From the NCBI GenBank assembly GCA_028284745.1, contig JANQRC010000062.1:1-56680 (forward strand): a stretch of 56,680 bases of DNA, written 5' to 3'. The notes under the pieces are model-generated. The model made no database searches, was not told where the DNA came from, and was given only the letters and a program-made list of their open reading frames with translations. Within the stretch, counting starts at the first letter, position 1. Each line of letters opens with the position of its first letter. The position numbers and the translations under genes were made by a program. Below are positions 14,772 to 23,564 of this stretch, piece after piece. Source of the DNA: Flavobacteriaceae bacterium. GTDB taxonomy: Bacteria; Bacteroidota; Bacteroidia; Flavobacteriales; Flavobacteriaceae.

Positions 14772-15404
14772 ATGTTTTTCTTGAACGATAAGATAGAGTT
14801 CCCCCCATTGCAGAGTGCTACACCAGAAGGAATCGTAGCCATTGGAGGCGACCTTTCGGTTCCGCGATTGTTGTTGGCATACCAAAGCGGCATCTTTCCA
14901 TGGTCTGAGAATGATGACCTGATCCTTTGGTGGTCGCCACCAAAGCGTATGGTGCTATTCCCTGAGAAGATGAAAGTTTCTAAGAGCTTGCGTCAGTTGT
15001 TGCGCAAAAAGGTCTTTGAGGTCACCTTTAACAAAGCTTTTGATGATGTCATAGAGCATTGCGCTGTAACGAAGCGCATAGGGCAGCAAGGAACATGGAT
15101 AACTACTGAGATGAAACAGGCCTATAAGGAATTGCACAGGTTAGGTCATGCTGCTTCTGTCGAGGTCTGGTCGAACAACAAACTGGTCGGCGGACTTTAC
15201 GGTGTGGATCTAGGGCATGTATTCTGTGGCGAGAGTATGTTCTCAAAGGTAAGCAATGCTAGCAAAGTAGCATTGCACCATTTGGCCGAAACGCTACAGC
15301 AAAGACAATGTTCTTTGATCGATTGCCAAGTATATACAGATCATTTGGCAAGTCTGGGAGCCGAGGAAATAGACAGGGCCGCATTTCTTGCGTATCTAAA
15401 ATGA
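14772..15404 (+). CDS. aat: Leucyl/phenylalanyl-tRNA-protein transferase
   Basis: A 210-aa cytosolic enzyme that adds Leu or Phe to N-terminal Lys/Arg of proteins, marking them for the ClpS/ClpAP N-degron route. It has the full family pattern: FPPLQSATPEGIVAIGGDLS, then YQSGIFPWSENDDLILWWSPPKR (split across residues ~42-64), GTWITTEM, VEVWSNNKLVGGLYGV, and FCGESMFSKVSNASK. ATG 14772 is preferred to an upstream TTG. A short motif (14730-14752) shared with the Mrp leader lies 20 nt upstream. Confidence 0.96.
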   Translation: MFFLNDKIEFPPLQSATPEGIVAIGGDLSVPRLLLAYQSGIFPWSENDDLILWWSPPKRMVLFPEKMKVSKSLRQLLRKKVFEVTFNKAFDDVIEHCAVTKRIGQQGTWITTEMKQAYKELHRLGHAASVEVWSNNKLVGGLYGVDLGHVFCGESMFSKVSNASKVALHHLAETLQQRQCSLIDCQVYTDHLASLGAEEIDRAAFLAYLK

Positions 15405-15456
15405 CTTTTGTCATATACCATCTAACATCAAGATTGCATATTTGTCAATCAATAGG

Positions 15457-16311
15457 ATGCCTATGCTTTCACAAAACGACTTCAAACTCTACAAGGACCG
15501 AGATAAATTTTGGAATGCACTGAAGAGAAAGCTTCCCAAAGAAGAATTCTATGAATTAGATAAGGCCGTACATTACAACAAAGAATTATTAAGACTACAG
15601 GCAGAGTTGGTAGACTTACAACAGTGGATAGCTAAGCATAATAGGCGTGTTTGCGTCATCTTCGAAGGACGTGATGCTGCCGGTAAAGGAGGTGCCATTC
15701 GCCGTTTTACCGAACACCTTAACCCACGATCCATGAGGGTTGTAGCCCTGAACAAACCTACCGACGTAGAAAAAGGACAATGGTACTTCCGAAGATATAT
15801 CAAAGAGCTTCCTAACCCAGGCGAGATCGTCTTTTTTGACCGTAGTTGGTACAACCGGGCCGTGGTAGAACCTGTGATGGGTTTCTGTGATAAGGCCGAG
15901 TACGATCAGTTTATGGTACAAGTTCCTGAATTTGAGCACATGCTGTACGAGGATGGTGTAGAAATCATAAAGTTCTGGTTCTCCATCTCAAAAGACGAAC
16001 AGGCCAGACGTTTTGATTCCAGGTTGAAGAACCCATTGAAGCGGTGGAAATTCAGTCCAGTAGACAAAGAAGGGCAAAAGAAATGGGATGATTACACCTA
16101 CCATAAAGAACAAATGTTTAGTAAGACACACACCTCTTTCAGCCCTTGGATCGTCATAAAGACCAATGAGAAGAAGTACGCTCGCATAGAGAGCATCCGG
16201 TACGTGCTTTCCAAATTCGACTATGACCGAAAAGGAAGCTCTGGTGCGACAATTCTCCCTGACCCAAATATTGTGCAACGCTACCACAGGATGGTAAAAC
16301 AAATGGACTGA
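15457..16311 (+). CDS. ppk2: Polyphosphate kinase 2 family protein, copy 1
   Basis: A 284-aa single-domain PPK2, which transfers phosphate between polyphosphate and nucleoside mono- or diphosphates. Walker A is FEGRDAAGKGGAIRR near residues 66-80, the lid and Walker B block is FFDRSWYNRAVVEPVMG, and FWFSISKDEQARRF and RWKFSPVD follow. Met 15463 is a possible alternative start. A near-consensus CATATTTG lies just upstream. It is followed after a gap of four bases by a second PPK2, so the two probably form one operon. Confidence 0.93.
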   Translation: MPMLSQNDFKLYKDRDKFWNALKRKLPKEEFYELDKAVHYNKELLRLQAELVDLQQWIAKHNRRVCVIFEGRDAAGKGGAIRRFTEHLNPRSMRVVALNKPTDVEKGQWYFRRYIKELPNPGEIVFFDRSWYNRAVVEPVMGFCDKAEYDQFMVQVPEFEHMLYEDGVEIIKFWFSISKDEQARRFDSRLKNPLKRWKFSPVDKEGQKKWDDYTYHKEQMFSKTHTSFSPWIVIKTNEKKYARIESIRYVLSKFDYDRKGSSGATILPDPNIVQRYHRMVKQMD

Positions 16312-16315
16312 GGAT

Positions 16316-17122
16316 ATGGAAAAGCTATCGGATAAAGACATGAAGCGTTTAAGCGGGATAAAAAGTCTAAGACTGTTCTTCATAGAAGAAGGCATCACGC
16401 CCGAAAAAGCCTTACGTGTTGTTAAGTACGAAGAACGACTGAAGAAGCTCCAAGAAGAGCTCATAAAGCTGCAGCATTGGGTAGTGACAAATAACGAAAA
16501 GCTGGTGATCTTGTTTGAAGGTAGGGACGCTGCCGGGAAAGGAGGTGCCATCAGGCGAATAACCCAACATTTGAACCCTAGAGAATTTCGTGTGGTGGCT
16601 TTGCCGAAACCTACAAGCGAGGAAAAGGGCCAGTGGTATTTTCAGCGATACATAAATCAATTGCCCAAAGAGGGCGAGATCGTCTTTTTTGACAGGAGCT
16701 GGTACAACAGAGCAGTGGTTGAGCCCGTCAATGGATTCTGCACAGAGGATGAATATGTAACGTTCATGGATCAAGTGAATGATTTCGAGAGAATGATCAT
16801 CGAATCGGGTATTCGCCTCATAAAATTCTACTTCTCGATCTCCAAAGATGAGCAGATACGCCGATTCGAAGAGATCAAGCAAAGCCCAGTGAAAAAATGG
16901 AAGTTCAGCCCGGTAGACGAACGAGCGATCGAGCTCTGGGATTCGTATACCGAATACAAAGAGAAGATGTTCCTTAAGACCGATACAGACCTTGCTCCCT
17001 GGAAAGTGATCAAGGCCAATCGCAAATCAAAAGCCCGAATAAATGCGATTGGACATATTCTTGAGACCATTCCTTATGACTTCAAGGACAAGGAAGTACT
17101 TCAGCACATAGGGGTCGAGTGA
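16316..17122 (+). CDS. ppk2: Polyphosphate kinase 2 family protein, copy 2
   Basis: A 268-aa paralogue of the preceding gene with the same catalytic blocks: FEGRDAAGKGGAIRR, FFDRSWYNRAVVEPVNG, YFSISKDEQIRRFE and KWKFSPVDE. The N-terminus, MEKLSDKDMKRLSGIKSLR, is unrelated to that of copy 1, and the C-terminus is shorter. Both copies keep Walker A and B residues, so both should be active; they may prefer different nucleotides (NMP versus NDP) or directions. Class cannot be assigned by eye. Confidence 0.93.
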   Translation: MEKLSDKDMKRLSGIKSLRLFFIEEGITPEKALRVVKYEERLKKLQEELIKLQHWVVTNNEKLVILFEGRDAAGKGGAIRRITQHLNPREFRVVALPKPTSEEKGQWYFQRYINQLPKEGEIVFFDRSWYNRAVVEPVNGFCTEDEYVTFMDQVNDFERMIIESGIRLIKFYFSISKDEQIRRFEEIKQSPVKKWKFSPVDERAIELWDSYTEYKEKMFLKTDTDLAPWKVIKANRKSKARINAIGHILETIPYDFKDKEVLQHIGVE

Positions 17123-17126
17123 TTTC

Positions 17127-17807
17127 CTATAACGAAAATACAGCCGAAGTCAATAAAAAAGTGGTGTGCTCTACAGCAATGTTACTTTGCTCCAGGCGGT
17201 GCTCCAAACCTAGTTGAAGCTTTGCCTTGGCAGATAGTTTCCAACCCAGCTGAGCCGTAAAGCGTTGGTCATGTACGGGTTTAGAGCCTTTTCCGAAACT
17301 TGATACACTTTCTACGGAAGCCACGAAATACGATTCACCTATATCTAACTCTTCACCTTCAAGAGGAAGGTCCAAGGCAAAGCGGTATCTAAATCTGTGA
17401 ATGGTACGCTCACTGAAGATACGTTGCTCGGCACGGACACGATGTCCAAATCGAACCACATTCTTTCTATTGGCAGCATTGTATTGCTGTGTAAGGCGCA
17501 ATTCGTCACTATCGCCATCAAAGGCCTCGCGGAATCGATATTTAACACCAAGCACCAAGCTCTGACCACTACCAATAGACCATTTAGAGAAATGATTGAA
17601 GTCTATATGCCGTACGCTAAGCTCGGCAGTGTTGTCCCTTAAAATGAAGTTTCTATTCTCTACAGAGAAGTTGTGCGTGTAGTTTTCGCTCACCTTGTAA
17701 TTCAGTGCGATCTGTGGTTGCCAAAACCCTACATCTTGGGCAGACAGATGTGCTGATGCCAAGCATGCTAGCAACAGAAAAAGTGCTCTAGTACAATACA
17801 TGGTCAT
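17127..17807 (-). CDS. DUF2490 outer-membrane protein
   Basis: A 226-aa secreted protein with signal peptide MTMYCTRALFLLLACLASAHLSAQ (about 24 residues, cleaved at SAQ-D) and alternating aromatic beta-strands throughout, ending in LTSAVFSL, as in small outer-membrane barrels. It matches the DUF2490 pattern (VGFWQPQIALNYKVSENYTHNFSVE, split). No function is assigned to the family. It overlaps the upstream gene by 20 nt and ends five bases from the convergent PPK2 stop. Confidence 0.78.
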   Translation of the reverse strand: MTMYCTRALFLLLACLASAHLSAQDVGFWQPQIALNYKVSENYTHNFSVENRNFILRDNTAELSVRHIDFNHFSKWSIGSGQSLVLGVKYRFREAFDGDSDELRLTQQYNAANRKNVVRFGHRVRAEQRIFSERTIHRFRYRFALDLPLEGEELDIGESYFVASVESVSSFGKGSKPVHDQRFTAQLGWKLSAKAKLQLGLEHRLEQSNIAVEHTTFLLTSAVFSL

Positions 17808-18363
17808 ACTTTGGCGTAACGATGGTTCGTGTGCTTATGTGATTGCCTTCCGAATCAAATAGAAGCTCGAAAGACCGCCAAGGACCTTTGCCTCGTCCGT
17901 TTACGATCAGTTCGTATCGCAACTCAGGGATGAGCAGATTCTGGAAAGCATTCCGTAAAGTCTTGGCAGGGCCTTGAGAGTCGTTGAAGTACTGCTGCTG
18001 CATCTTTTTGATGCGATGCTTTTTAAACTCATTGCTTAGATAGGCTTCAACACTTCGAAGCACATCACTGGGAAAATCGTTCTCTTTGATAATGAATTCT
18101 ACATCTTCTAGCTGGCCAGTGCTATCAAACTCTACACTATACTTCAATCTTCCTTTCTTGAACTTGGCTTCGAAACTTTGCTTTTCACCATCCTCTTCCT
18201 TGTAGAACCGAATTCGTTTTGCGTCTTCGAGATACGGTTGCAGGATCTTGTATGAACTACTTGGGAATTCTTCCAGGTCTATACGATACTCGCGTTCGCG
18301 CTTGGTCTGACCAAAGACCGACCCGCCGACCAATAGGAATATTAGTAAGTTTCTTGCCATCAT
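17788..18363 (-). CDS. Secreted protein, possibly PepSY-like
   Basis: A 191-aa protein with signal peptide MMARNLLIFLLVGGSVFGQ and a charged body. The stretches LKYSVEFDSTGQLEDVEFIIKE and YELIVNGRGKGPWRSFELLF, with a following FDSEGNHIS, look like repeated strand-turn units of PepSY-like periplasmic proteins, but the match is weak. It sits between tag and DUF2490, overlapping tag by four bases, so the three genes form one operon. Function is unknown. Confidence 0.65.
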   Translation of the reverse strand: MMARNLLIFLLVGGSVFGQTKREREYRIDLEEFPSSSYKILQPYLEDAKRIRFYKEEDGEKQSFEAKFKKGRLKYSVEFDSTGQLEDVEFIIKENDFPSDVLRSVEAYLSNEFKKHRIKKMQQQYFNDSQGPAKTLRNAFQNLLIPELRYELIVNGRGKGPWRSFELLFDSEGNHISTRTIVTPKYDHVLY

Positions 18364-18923
18364 ACTTCATGGTATCTAAAACAACCTACCTCATGGTCAT
18401 TCACCATACCGGTGGCTTGCATGTGCGCATAGACTACCGTTGAACCCACAAACTTGAAGCCCCTCTTTTTCAGGTCTTTGCTGATCGTGTCTGAAAGTAG
18501 GGTATTGGCAGGAGCATCTCGATAGTCTTTCCATGCGTTCTCAATGGGCTTTCCATCTACAAATCCCCAGATGTATTCGCTAAAACTGCCAAACTCTTCT
18601 TGCACCTTCATAAAGGCTTGGGCATTGGTGATCGTGGCTTTGATCTTCAGCTTGTTTCTGATGATGCCTTCATCGTGCAAGAGACTTTTATACTTGGCGT
18701 CATCATAATTTGCGACTTTTTTATAGTCGAAACCATCAAAGGCCTTTCGGAAGTTTTCACGCTTGCGCAATATCGTGATCCAACTTAACCCTGCTTGGAA
18801 GGTCTCTAACATTAAAAACTCAAACAGCGCATCGTCATCGTATATGGGTGTTCCCCATTCTTCATCATGGTATTGTTCGTACAGTGGGTCGCCGACACAC
18901 CATCCGCAACGGTGTTTTTCCAT
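18360..18923 (-). CDS. tag: DNA-3-methyladenine glycosylase I
   Basis: A 187-aa base-excision enzyme removing 3-methyladenine. It begins MEKHRCGWCVGDPLYEQYHD, with the N-terminal Cys of the structural zinc site, then FEFLMLETFQAGLSWITIL and the helix-hairpin-helix-like region, and ends with GFKFVGSTVVYAHMQATGMV and NDHEVGC, which supply the remaining zinc ligands. It is the first gene of an operon with two envelope proteins. Family assignment is firm. Confidence 0.96.
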   Translation of the reverse strand: MEKHRCGWCVGDPLYEQYHDEEWGTPIYDDDALFEFLMLETFQAGLSWITILRKRENFRKAFDGFDYKKVANYDDAKYKSLLHDEGIIRNKLKIKATITNAQAFMKVQEEFGSFSEYIWGFVDGKPIENAWKDYRDAPANTLLSDTISKDLKKRGFKFVGSTVVYAHMQATGMVNDHEVGCFRYHEV

Positions 18924-19015
18924 GGTTGTAAGGATATTTTTTTTCTTCTACTAATGTAATGATTGTTACAGAACGATCAGAGACCAAAGATTATTTTTGT
19001 AGAAAACCAGTAAAG

Positions 19016-19636
19016 ATGGAAACACTTCACGATACCAGAACGACTAAGCTGATAGAGGCTGGTCTAGAAAAGGCGATGAGTTACCAAGAGTACAGAATTC
19101 TTGTAGACGAATTGGTTGCCAAAAACACGACAACTGGGAAAGACCAGGCCGAGTCCTTGATCAACTATACCTTGTTGAACGATCGACGTATGAAGCGATT
19201 GGACAAGACCGTGAGATTATCTGAAGCAGTTGAGCAAAAAGCCGCATCATATGATAAGAAAGTCACTTGGTTGGTGCTTACCGAGAGCTGGTGTGGCGAC
19301 GCCGCCCAGACCATGCCCGTGATGAATAAGGTTGCCGCTTTGAATGAGAACATCGACCTTAAAGTTGTATTGAGAGACGAGCATATAGAACTCATGGACC
19401 AATTCTTGACCAATGGCAGCAGATCCATTCCTAAGTTGATCATGTTAGATACGGAGACCAATGAAGTTTTGGGCGAATATGGCCCAAGGCCGAGTATTGC
19501 TACAAAAATGGTTCAGGATTTTAAAGCAGGACATGGAACGCTAACTCCAGAATTCAAGCAAGACCTGCAAGTGTGGTACAACAAGGACAAAGGGCAAAAT
19601 ACTGCTGAAGACCTAGTTGAGTTTCTTTCGAAATAA
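19016..19636 (+). CDS. Thioredoxin family protein with single-Cys WCGDA site
   Basis: A 206-aa cytosolic protein with thioredoxin fold. The active-site loop reads ESWCGDAAQTMP near residue 98, so only the first Cys of the usual CxxC pair is kept; the cis-Pro segment SRSIPKLIMLD is present. This WCGDA form is common in a Bacteroidota subfamily and would suit monothiol chemistry rather than dithiol oxidation-reduction. ATG 19016 was chosen because a -7 box TATTTTTG at 18992-18999 lies in the upstream extension. Confidence 0.82.
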   Translation: METLHDTRTTKLIEAGLEKAMSYQEYRILVDELVAKNTTTGKDQAESLINYTLLNDRRMKRLDKTVRLSEAVEQKAASYDKKVTWLVLTESWCGDAAQTMPVMNKVAALNENIDLKVVLRDEHIELMDQFLTNGSRSIPKLIMLDTETNEVLGEYGPRPSIATKMVQDFKAGHGTLTPEFKQDLQVWYNKDKGQNTAEDLVEFLSK

Positions 19637-19651
19637 TCGTGTGGGTGCAAT

Positions 19652-19677
19652 GTCACCTCGAGCGCAGTCGAGAGGTC
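19652..19677. repeat. Dispersed palindromic repeat (GTCA...CGAGCGCAGTCGAG type)
   Basis: GTCACCTCGAGCGCAGTCGAG followed by AGGTC; the core folds as CTCGA-gcgcag-TCGAG. It lies between two convergent genes and resembles the copy at 24500-24526. Confidence 0.65.
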
Positions 19678-19714
19678 CCTAAACGACATATCAAGTAACT
19701 TATAGAGAGGACTT

Positions 19715-20452
19715 CTATTTCCCCTGAAAGTAGTAGGTGATCGTGCCTAACTGAGAGGATTTCGCTGGGTCTGGATCGAATTTGGCCCTTAAGGCATAAG
19801 CAATAGCATTGTCTACATGGCATCCGCGGTCCGATGTAGAAGAAGCTTCGTTCAGCGTAGCCTCATACACATCGCCATAGCTATTCACTTTGATGTTGAC
19901 CACCACCTTTCCCGATAGCATACACGTATAGGTTGGGTTTGGTAGCAACCCTATCTCCGTTCTATCCACCAACGAGTACGATATAGAGCTGTCCCTATTG
20001 GCAGCATTGTTTCTGGCTTCAAGTTTCGAAGTATTGTCACCGGATGATCGTGCACTTTTCTTAGAAGAAGTGTTCATCGCCAGATTTCCGGATGCATTGC
20101 TGTCATTTTCAGAAGGTAAGTCGTTTGCCATTTCCTCTGAAGCTTGCGAGGCTTCATTCTGCCTGGCTTCTTCACGGAGTTCGTCTAGCGTCTTAAAGTC
20201 ATCGAGTTCGCGTTGCAAAGACTTTTTCAATTCGTTGTAAGACCTGTTGGTCCTGATGTTCTTGGCAACAGTTTCTTTAGGAGTCTCTTCCTTTGCAAGT
20301 TCTTCTTTAGGGAGTTCTTCTGAATTGAGCTCGTACAATTGCTCTGCGAGTTTGCGTTTGGTAGACAGATGCACATTGAAGACCACACTCACCACGAATA
20401 GGCCAATAAGCACTGTAAGTGCCATGGACAGGTATTTTGGGGACAAAGGCAT
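19715..20452 (-). CDS. TonB-like energy-transducer-type protein
   Basis: A 245-aa protein with a single N-terminal membrane helix (MALTVLIGLFVVSVVFNVHL), a long charged, low-complexity periplasmic linker rich in Glu/Lys and Ser/Asn, and a C-terminal TonB-like domain (SGKVVVNIKVNSYGDVYEA, later DNAIAYALRAKFDPDPA and GTITYYFQGK). The pattern fits a TonB/TolA-like protein that spans the periplasm. A perfect -7 box TATTTTTG at 20457-20464 ends four bases before the ATG, so the message is probably leaderless. Confidence 0.75.
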   Translation of the reverse strand: MPLSPKYLSMALTVLIGLFVVSVVFNVHLSTKRKLAEQLYELNSEELPKEELAKEETPKETVAKNIRTNRSYNELKKSLQRELDDFKTLDELREEARQNEASQASEEMANDLPSENDSNASGNLAMNTSSKKSARSSGDNTSKLEARNNAANRDSSISYSLVDRTEIGLLPNPTYTCMLSGKVVVNIKVNSYGDVYEATLNEASSTSDRGCHVDNAIAYALRAKFDPDPAKSSQLGTITYYFQGK

Positions 20453-20498
20453 GGCGCAAAAATAGAAAAATAAAGATAATGTCTTCGTTTAACGGCGA

Positions 20499-21188
20499 TC
20501 AACCTAGATTATTGACGAATTTTTCGGGTGAAATGGCATCTTCAACCGAATGACCACCGATCTTGGCGCGTCTCAGCGCAGACAAATGTGCGCCACTGTT
20601 CAACGCCCTACCATAGTCGTGCGCTAGGGATCGTATGTAGGTGCCTTTGCTGCAGCTGACTTTGAAGTCTACTTCGGGAAGTTCGACCCTTGTCAACTCA
20701 AAGGCGGAAATATGTATCACCCTTGGTTTTATTTCCACATCTTTTCCTTCTCTGGCAAACTCGTACAATCGTTTGCCATCTTTTTTTATGGCTGAAAAAA
20801 CAGGCGGATACTGTTCCACATCTCCAATAAAGTGCTTTGTGGTCTGGTGGAGCAATTCTTCGGTAATGTGGTCTACTGAGTAATTTTGATCTATTTCGGT
20901 CTCGAGGTCGTATGAAGGTGTTGTAGCACCCAAGGTGATGGTGCCTGTGTATTCTTTTGCTTGCCCTTGTATTTGGGCTATTTTCTTGGTGAACTTCCCT
21001 GTGCATATGATCAACAGTCCGGTGGCTAATGGATCTAGCGTGCCTGCATGTCCGACCTTTATCTTTTTTAGGTTGAATTTCCTCTTGATGGCCCAACGTA
21101 CCTTGTTCACCGCTTGGAAAGAGGTCCAATGCAGTGGCTTGTCGATCAGCAGCAATTGCCCTTCTTTGAATGTTTCCTCAGTATACAT
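20499..21188 (-). CDS. truB: tRNA pseudouridine(55) synthase TruB
   Basis: A 229-aa enzyme that makes pseudouridine 55 in the T-loop of tRNA. The catalytic block GHAGTLDPLATG has Asp52; KEYTGTITLGATTPSYD and YPPVFSAIKKDGKRLYE follow, and CSKGTYIRSLAHDYG near the end is the typical motif. It lacks the C-terminal PUA domain, as in shorter TruB forms. It is the last gene of a minus-strand operon; its start abuts the uppP stop. Confidence 0.97.
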   Translation of the reverse strand: MYTEETFKEGQLLLIDKPLHWTSFQAVNKVRWAIKRKFNLKKIKVGHAGTLDPLATGLLIICTGKFTKKIAQIQGQAKEYTGTITLGATTPSYDLETEIDQNYSVDHITEELLHQTTKHFIGDVEQYPPVFSAIKKDGKRLYEFAREGKDVEIKPRVIHISAFELTRVELPEVDFKVSCSKGTYIRSLAHDYGRALNSGAHLSALRRAKIGGHSVEDAISPEKFVNNLG

Positions 21189-21985
21189 TACAGGCTGGTC
21201 CAGGCAATTACAGCGGCAAGGATACCGACCACAAAGCAGTAGATGGCAAAATAGGTGAGCTTACTTTTCTTCACCAACTGGATCATCCAAGTGCAGGCAA
21301 TAAGACCGGAGAAGAAAGCAGCAGCAAAGCCAATGGCCAAGGGCAAGGTTTGCCCACCTTCAAAAGAAAGCTCACCTCCCAACAGGTCTTTGGCAATTTT
21401 TCCAAAGATCAATGGGATTACCATCAAGAACGAGAAACGAGCAGCCTTGGTCTTGTCGTTGCCAAGCAACACCGAAGTAGAGATGGTGGCGCCACTTCTT
21501 GAAATTCCAGGGAGTATGGCAATGGCTTGTGACACCCCAATGACAAAGGCATCAAGATAGGATACCTTCTTTCCAGTGTTTTTTGCTCTGTCTGCCAAAA
21601 AAAGGAGTAATGCCGTAACGATCAGCATCAGACCGACCAACAATATTTGTCCACCAAACAGTTGCTCTAATTCCTTCTCGAAGAATAAACCCACCACTAC
21701 TGCCGGAAGCATGGATAGTGCAATGTTGGCTATGAATCGGGTTTCCTCGTTCCATCGGAATTTGATCAACCCTTGAATGATCTCCAGGATATCTTTTCGG
21801 AATACAACGATAGTACTCAATGCAGTGGCAAAATGTAAGACCACAGTGAACAATAGACTTTCCTCAGGCAATGAGTCATCGCCTAGCAATGCTTTCCCTA
21901 ACTCTAGGTGACCGCTAGAAGAAACGGGCAAGAATTCAGTAAGGCCTTGGATGATCCCAAGTAAGATAGCGTCGATGACCTCCAT
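21188..21985 (-). CDS. uppP: Undecaprenyl-diphosphate phosphatase
   Basis: A 265-aa integral membrane enzyme that recycles undecaprenyl pyrophosphate for peptidoglycan and other envelope polymers. The catalytic signatures are QGLTEFLPVSSSGHLEL near residues 14-30 and LPGISRSGATIS near the middle; eight or so hydrophobic segments follow the BacA/UppP plan. It overlaps truB by one base and lies three bases after DUF3098, forming an operon for envelope growth with ftsX. Confidence 0.97.
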   Translation of the reverse strand: MEVIDAILLGIIQGLTEFLPVSSSGHLELGKALLGDDSLPEESLLFTVVLHFATALSTIVVFRKDILEIIQGLIKFRWNEETRFIANIALSMLPAVVVGLFFEKELEQLFGGQILLVGLMLIVTALLLFLADRAKNTGKKVSYLDAFVIGVSQAIAILPGISRSGATISTSVLLGNDKTKAARFSFLMVIPLIFGKIAKDLLGGELSFEGGQTLPLAIGFAAAFFSGLIACTWMIQLVKKSKLTYFAIYCFVVGILAAVIAWTSL

Positions 21986-21988
21986 AGA

Positions 21989-22258
21989 TTACTTGCCTTT
22001 GGAAGATTTCTTGTTAGGGCTTAACAAGATGGCATACACCTCGATGGCAAAACCGATCAGTACCAATGTAGGCGCGACCCGAATTCGTTGCGTGTTGAAG
22101 ATGGCAGGATTCCATACATTGGGATTGTCACTGCCACCGCCTACCATCAGGATAAAGCCTAGCGCGATGACCACCAGGCCAATGAACATCCAGAAGTAGT
22201 TCTTCCTTTGGAAGATGAATTCGGCGTTGGGCTGTTTGCTTTGTTTGGTCTTGCTCAT
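21989..22258 (-). CDS. DUF3098 small membrane protein
   Basis: An 89-aa protein with two hydrophobic segments (FWMFIGLVVIALGFILMV and VLIGFAIEVYAILL) joined by a GGSDNPNVWNPAIFN loop. It matches DUF3098, which nearly always lies between ftsX and uppP in Bacteroidota. A role in the divisome or lipid-carrier recycling is suggested only by that conserved position. Confidence 0.85.
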   Translation of the reverse strand: MSKTKQSKQPNAEFIFQRKNYFWMFIGLVVIALGFILMVGGGSDNPNVWNPAIFNTQRIRVAPTLVLIGFAIEVYAILLSPNKKSSKGK

Positions 22259-22273
22259 GTTTTTCTTTCAGGG

Positions 22274-23158
22274 TTAATAATAAAGGTCATCGGTTCGCAA
22301 GTTCAAAAACCGTTGCGTGGCTATAAAGGTACTTACCCATGTGATCAATACACCCAGCAAAAATAATGAAACGAACAGTGCGACCAGCAAAAGTGGTTGT
22401 TCAGTGAGCTGTAGCTCTGGGTAGCGGTCTTGTAAAAAGTACAGGACCACTGCAATGGCAATTGAAGCCACTGCTGCACCAATAATGCCTAGCGAGACAC
22501 TTTTCCAAATAAAAGGCCTGCGAATAAAACGCTTGGTAGCACCAACCATTTGCATGGTCTTGATGATGAACCGTCTGGCATATACAGCTAACCTGATGGA
22601 ACTGTTGATCAACAGCATGGCGATCACCGTGAAAATAGCACTGACGATAAGCACCCAAAAGCTGATCTTGCTGATATTCTCATTGATGAGCGTTACCAAA
22701 GGTTTATCATAGGACACCTCGTCAACAAAAGCTTTGCTGCCGATCTCTTCGGCAATGGAAGCTATGGAGTCCTTATGGACGTAATCGGCCTTTAGATACA
22801 GGTCAATAGAATTCTTCAGCGGATTATAACCAAGATAGTCGATGAAGTTCTCGCCAAGGTCATTCATATGTTTTTCAGCGGCATCTTCTTTAGATACATA
22901 GTTGGCCTCTCTTGTGTAGTCTGCCATGGCCAAACTTTTCCTTAATTGTTGGATCTCTACTTCCTTGGCATTTTCCTTTAAAAAGACGGTCATGGCGATC
23001 TTTTCCTTAAAGCGATCTGCTACCTTTTTGGCATTCAACACAAACAATCCAAGCATCCCTAATAAAAATAGCACTAGAGCTATGCTCAGCACAACAGAAA
23101 AGTAGGAAGAGATCAATCGCCGCTTTTGATATTTGTCAAAGGATTTGCTCAATTCCAA
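22274..23158 (-). CDS. ftsX: Cell division permease FtsX
   Basis: A 294-aa inner-membrane protein with one N-terminal helix, an extracytoplasmic domain (residues ~60-160) and three C-terminal helices. With FtsE ATPase it activates peptidoglycan hydrolases at the septum. Typical FtsX points: the N-terminal YQKRRLISSYFSVVLSIALV, AMTVFLKENA, and RRFIIKTMQMVGATKRFIRRPF (split) before the last two helices. ftsE is not in the window. It overlaps the small upstream gene by 10 nt and heads the conserved ftsX-DUF3098-uppP-truB set. Confidence 0.93.
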   Translation of the reverse strand: MELSKSFDKYQKRRLISSYFSVVLSIALVLFLLGMLGLFVLNAKKVADRFKEKIAMTVFLKENAKEVEIQQLRKSLAMADYTREANYVSKEDAAEKHMNDLGENFIDYLGYNPLKNSIDLYLKADYVHKDSIASIAEEIGSKAFVDEVSYDKPLVTLINENISKISFWVLIVSAIFTVIAMLLINSSIRLAVYARRFIIKTMQMVGATKRFIRRPFIWKSVSLGIIGAAVASIAIAVVLYFLQDRYPELQLTEQPLLLVALFVSLFLLGVLITWVSTFIATQRFLNLRTDDLYY

Positions 23159-23475
23159 GGTAGTTTTAGATTCATCTTAGCTAACAACGTATCCTTAAGG
23201 TTTATTGCATTAGCATGGTCGGTATTCATGGCCGATGCATTGTTGAGATCGTCCAATGCTTGGTCGTTTCTTGTAGCGAACAAAGTTAAGGTAACCTCGC
23301 GCATAATACAACTTGGCAAGGTCCTTCCGTTTGCGCGGGCTTTTACGATCGTATGGGATAGGGTAGCTAAAACCTCATCGTCCCAGTTGGTGAGGTCGTA
23401 GAAAAAAGTACATCCATAAATGACAAGCGCAAGCGCGATCGGCCCAACAACATACCACCTAAACTTTGTGTCCAT
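23149..23475 (-). CDS. Small membrane-anchored protein, function unknown
   Basis: A 108-aa protein starting MDTKFRWYVVGPIALALVIYG, one N-terminal helix followed by a soluble part of about 85 residues. I recognise no family. It overlaps the start of ftsX by 10 nt and is likely the first gene of the ftsX operon. An earlier Met (23502) exists but adds a basic stretch unlike a signal anchor. Confidence 0.55.
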   Translation of the reverse strand: MDTKFRWYVVGPIALALVIYGCTFFYDLTNWDDEVLATLSHTIVKARANGRTLPSCIMREVTLTLFATRNDQALDDLNNASAMNTDHANAINLKDTLLAKMNLKLPWN

Positions 23476-23564
23476 AGAATTCGGAAAGCGTATTTGGCGC
23501 AAGATAAGTGATCTAGGTTTCTGTATTTCTTCTGGAAACGCTAATTTTAAACAAAAGAATTCAC

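Noticed and set aside
16412-16882. 156-codon frame antisense to the second PPK2
   Set aside because: Mirror of conserved coding sequence; no independent evidence.
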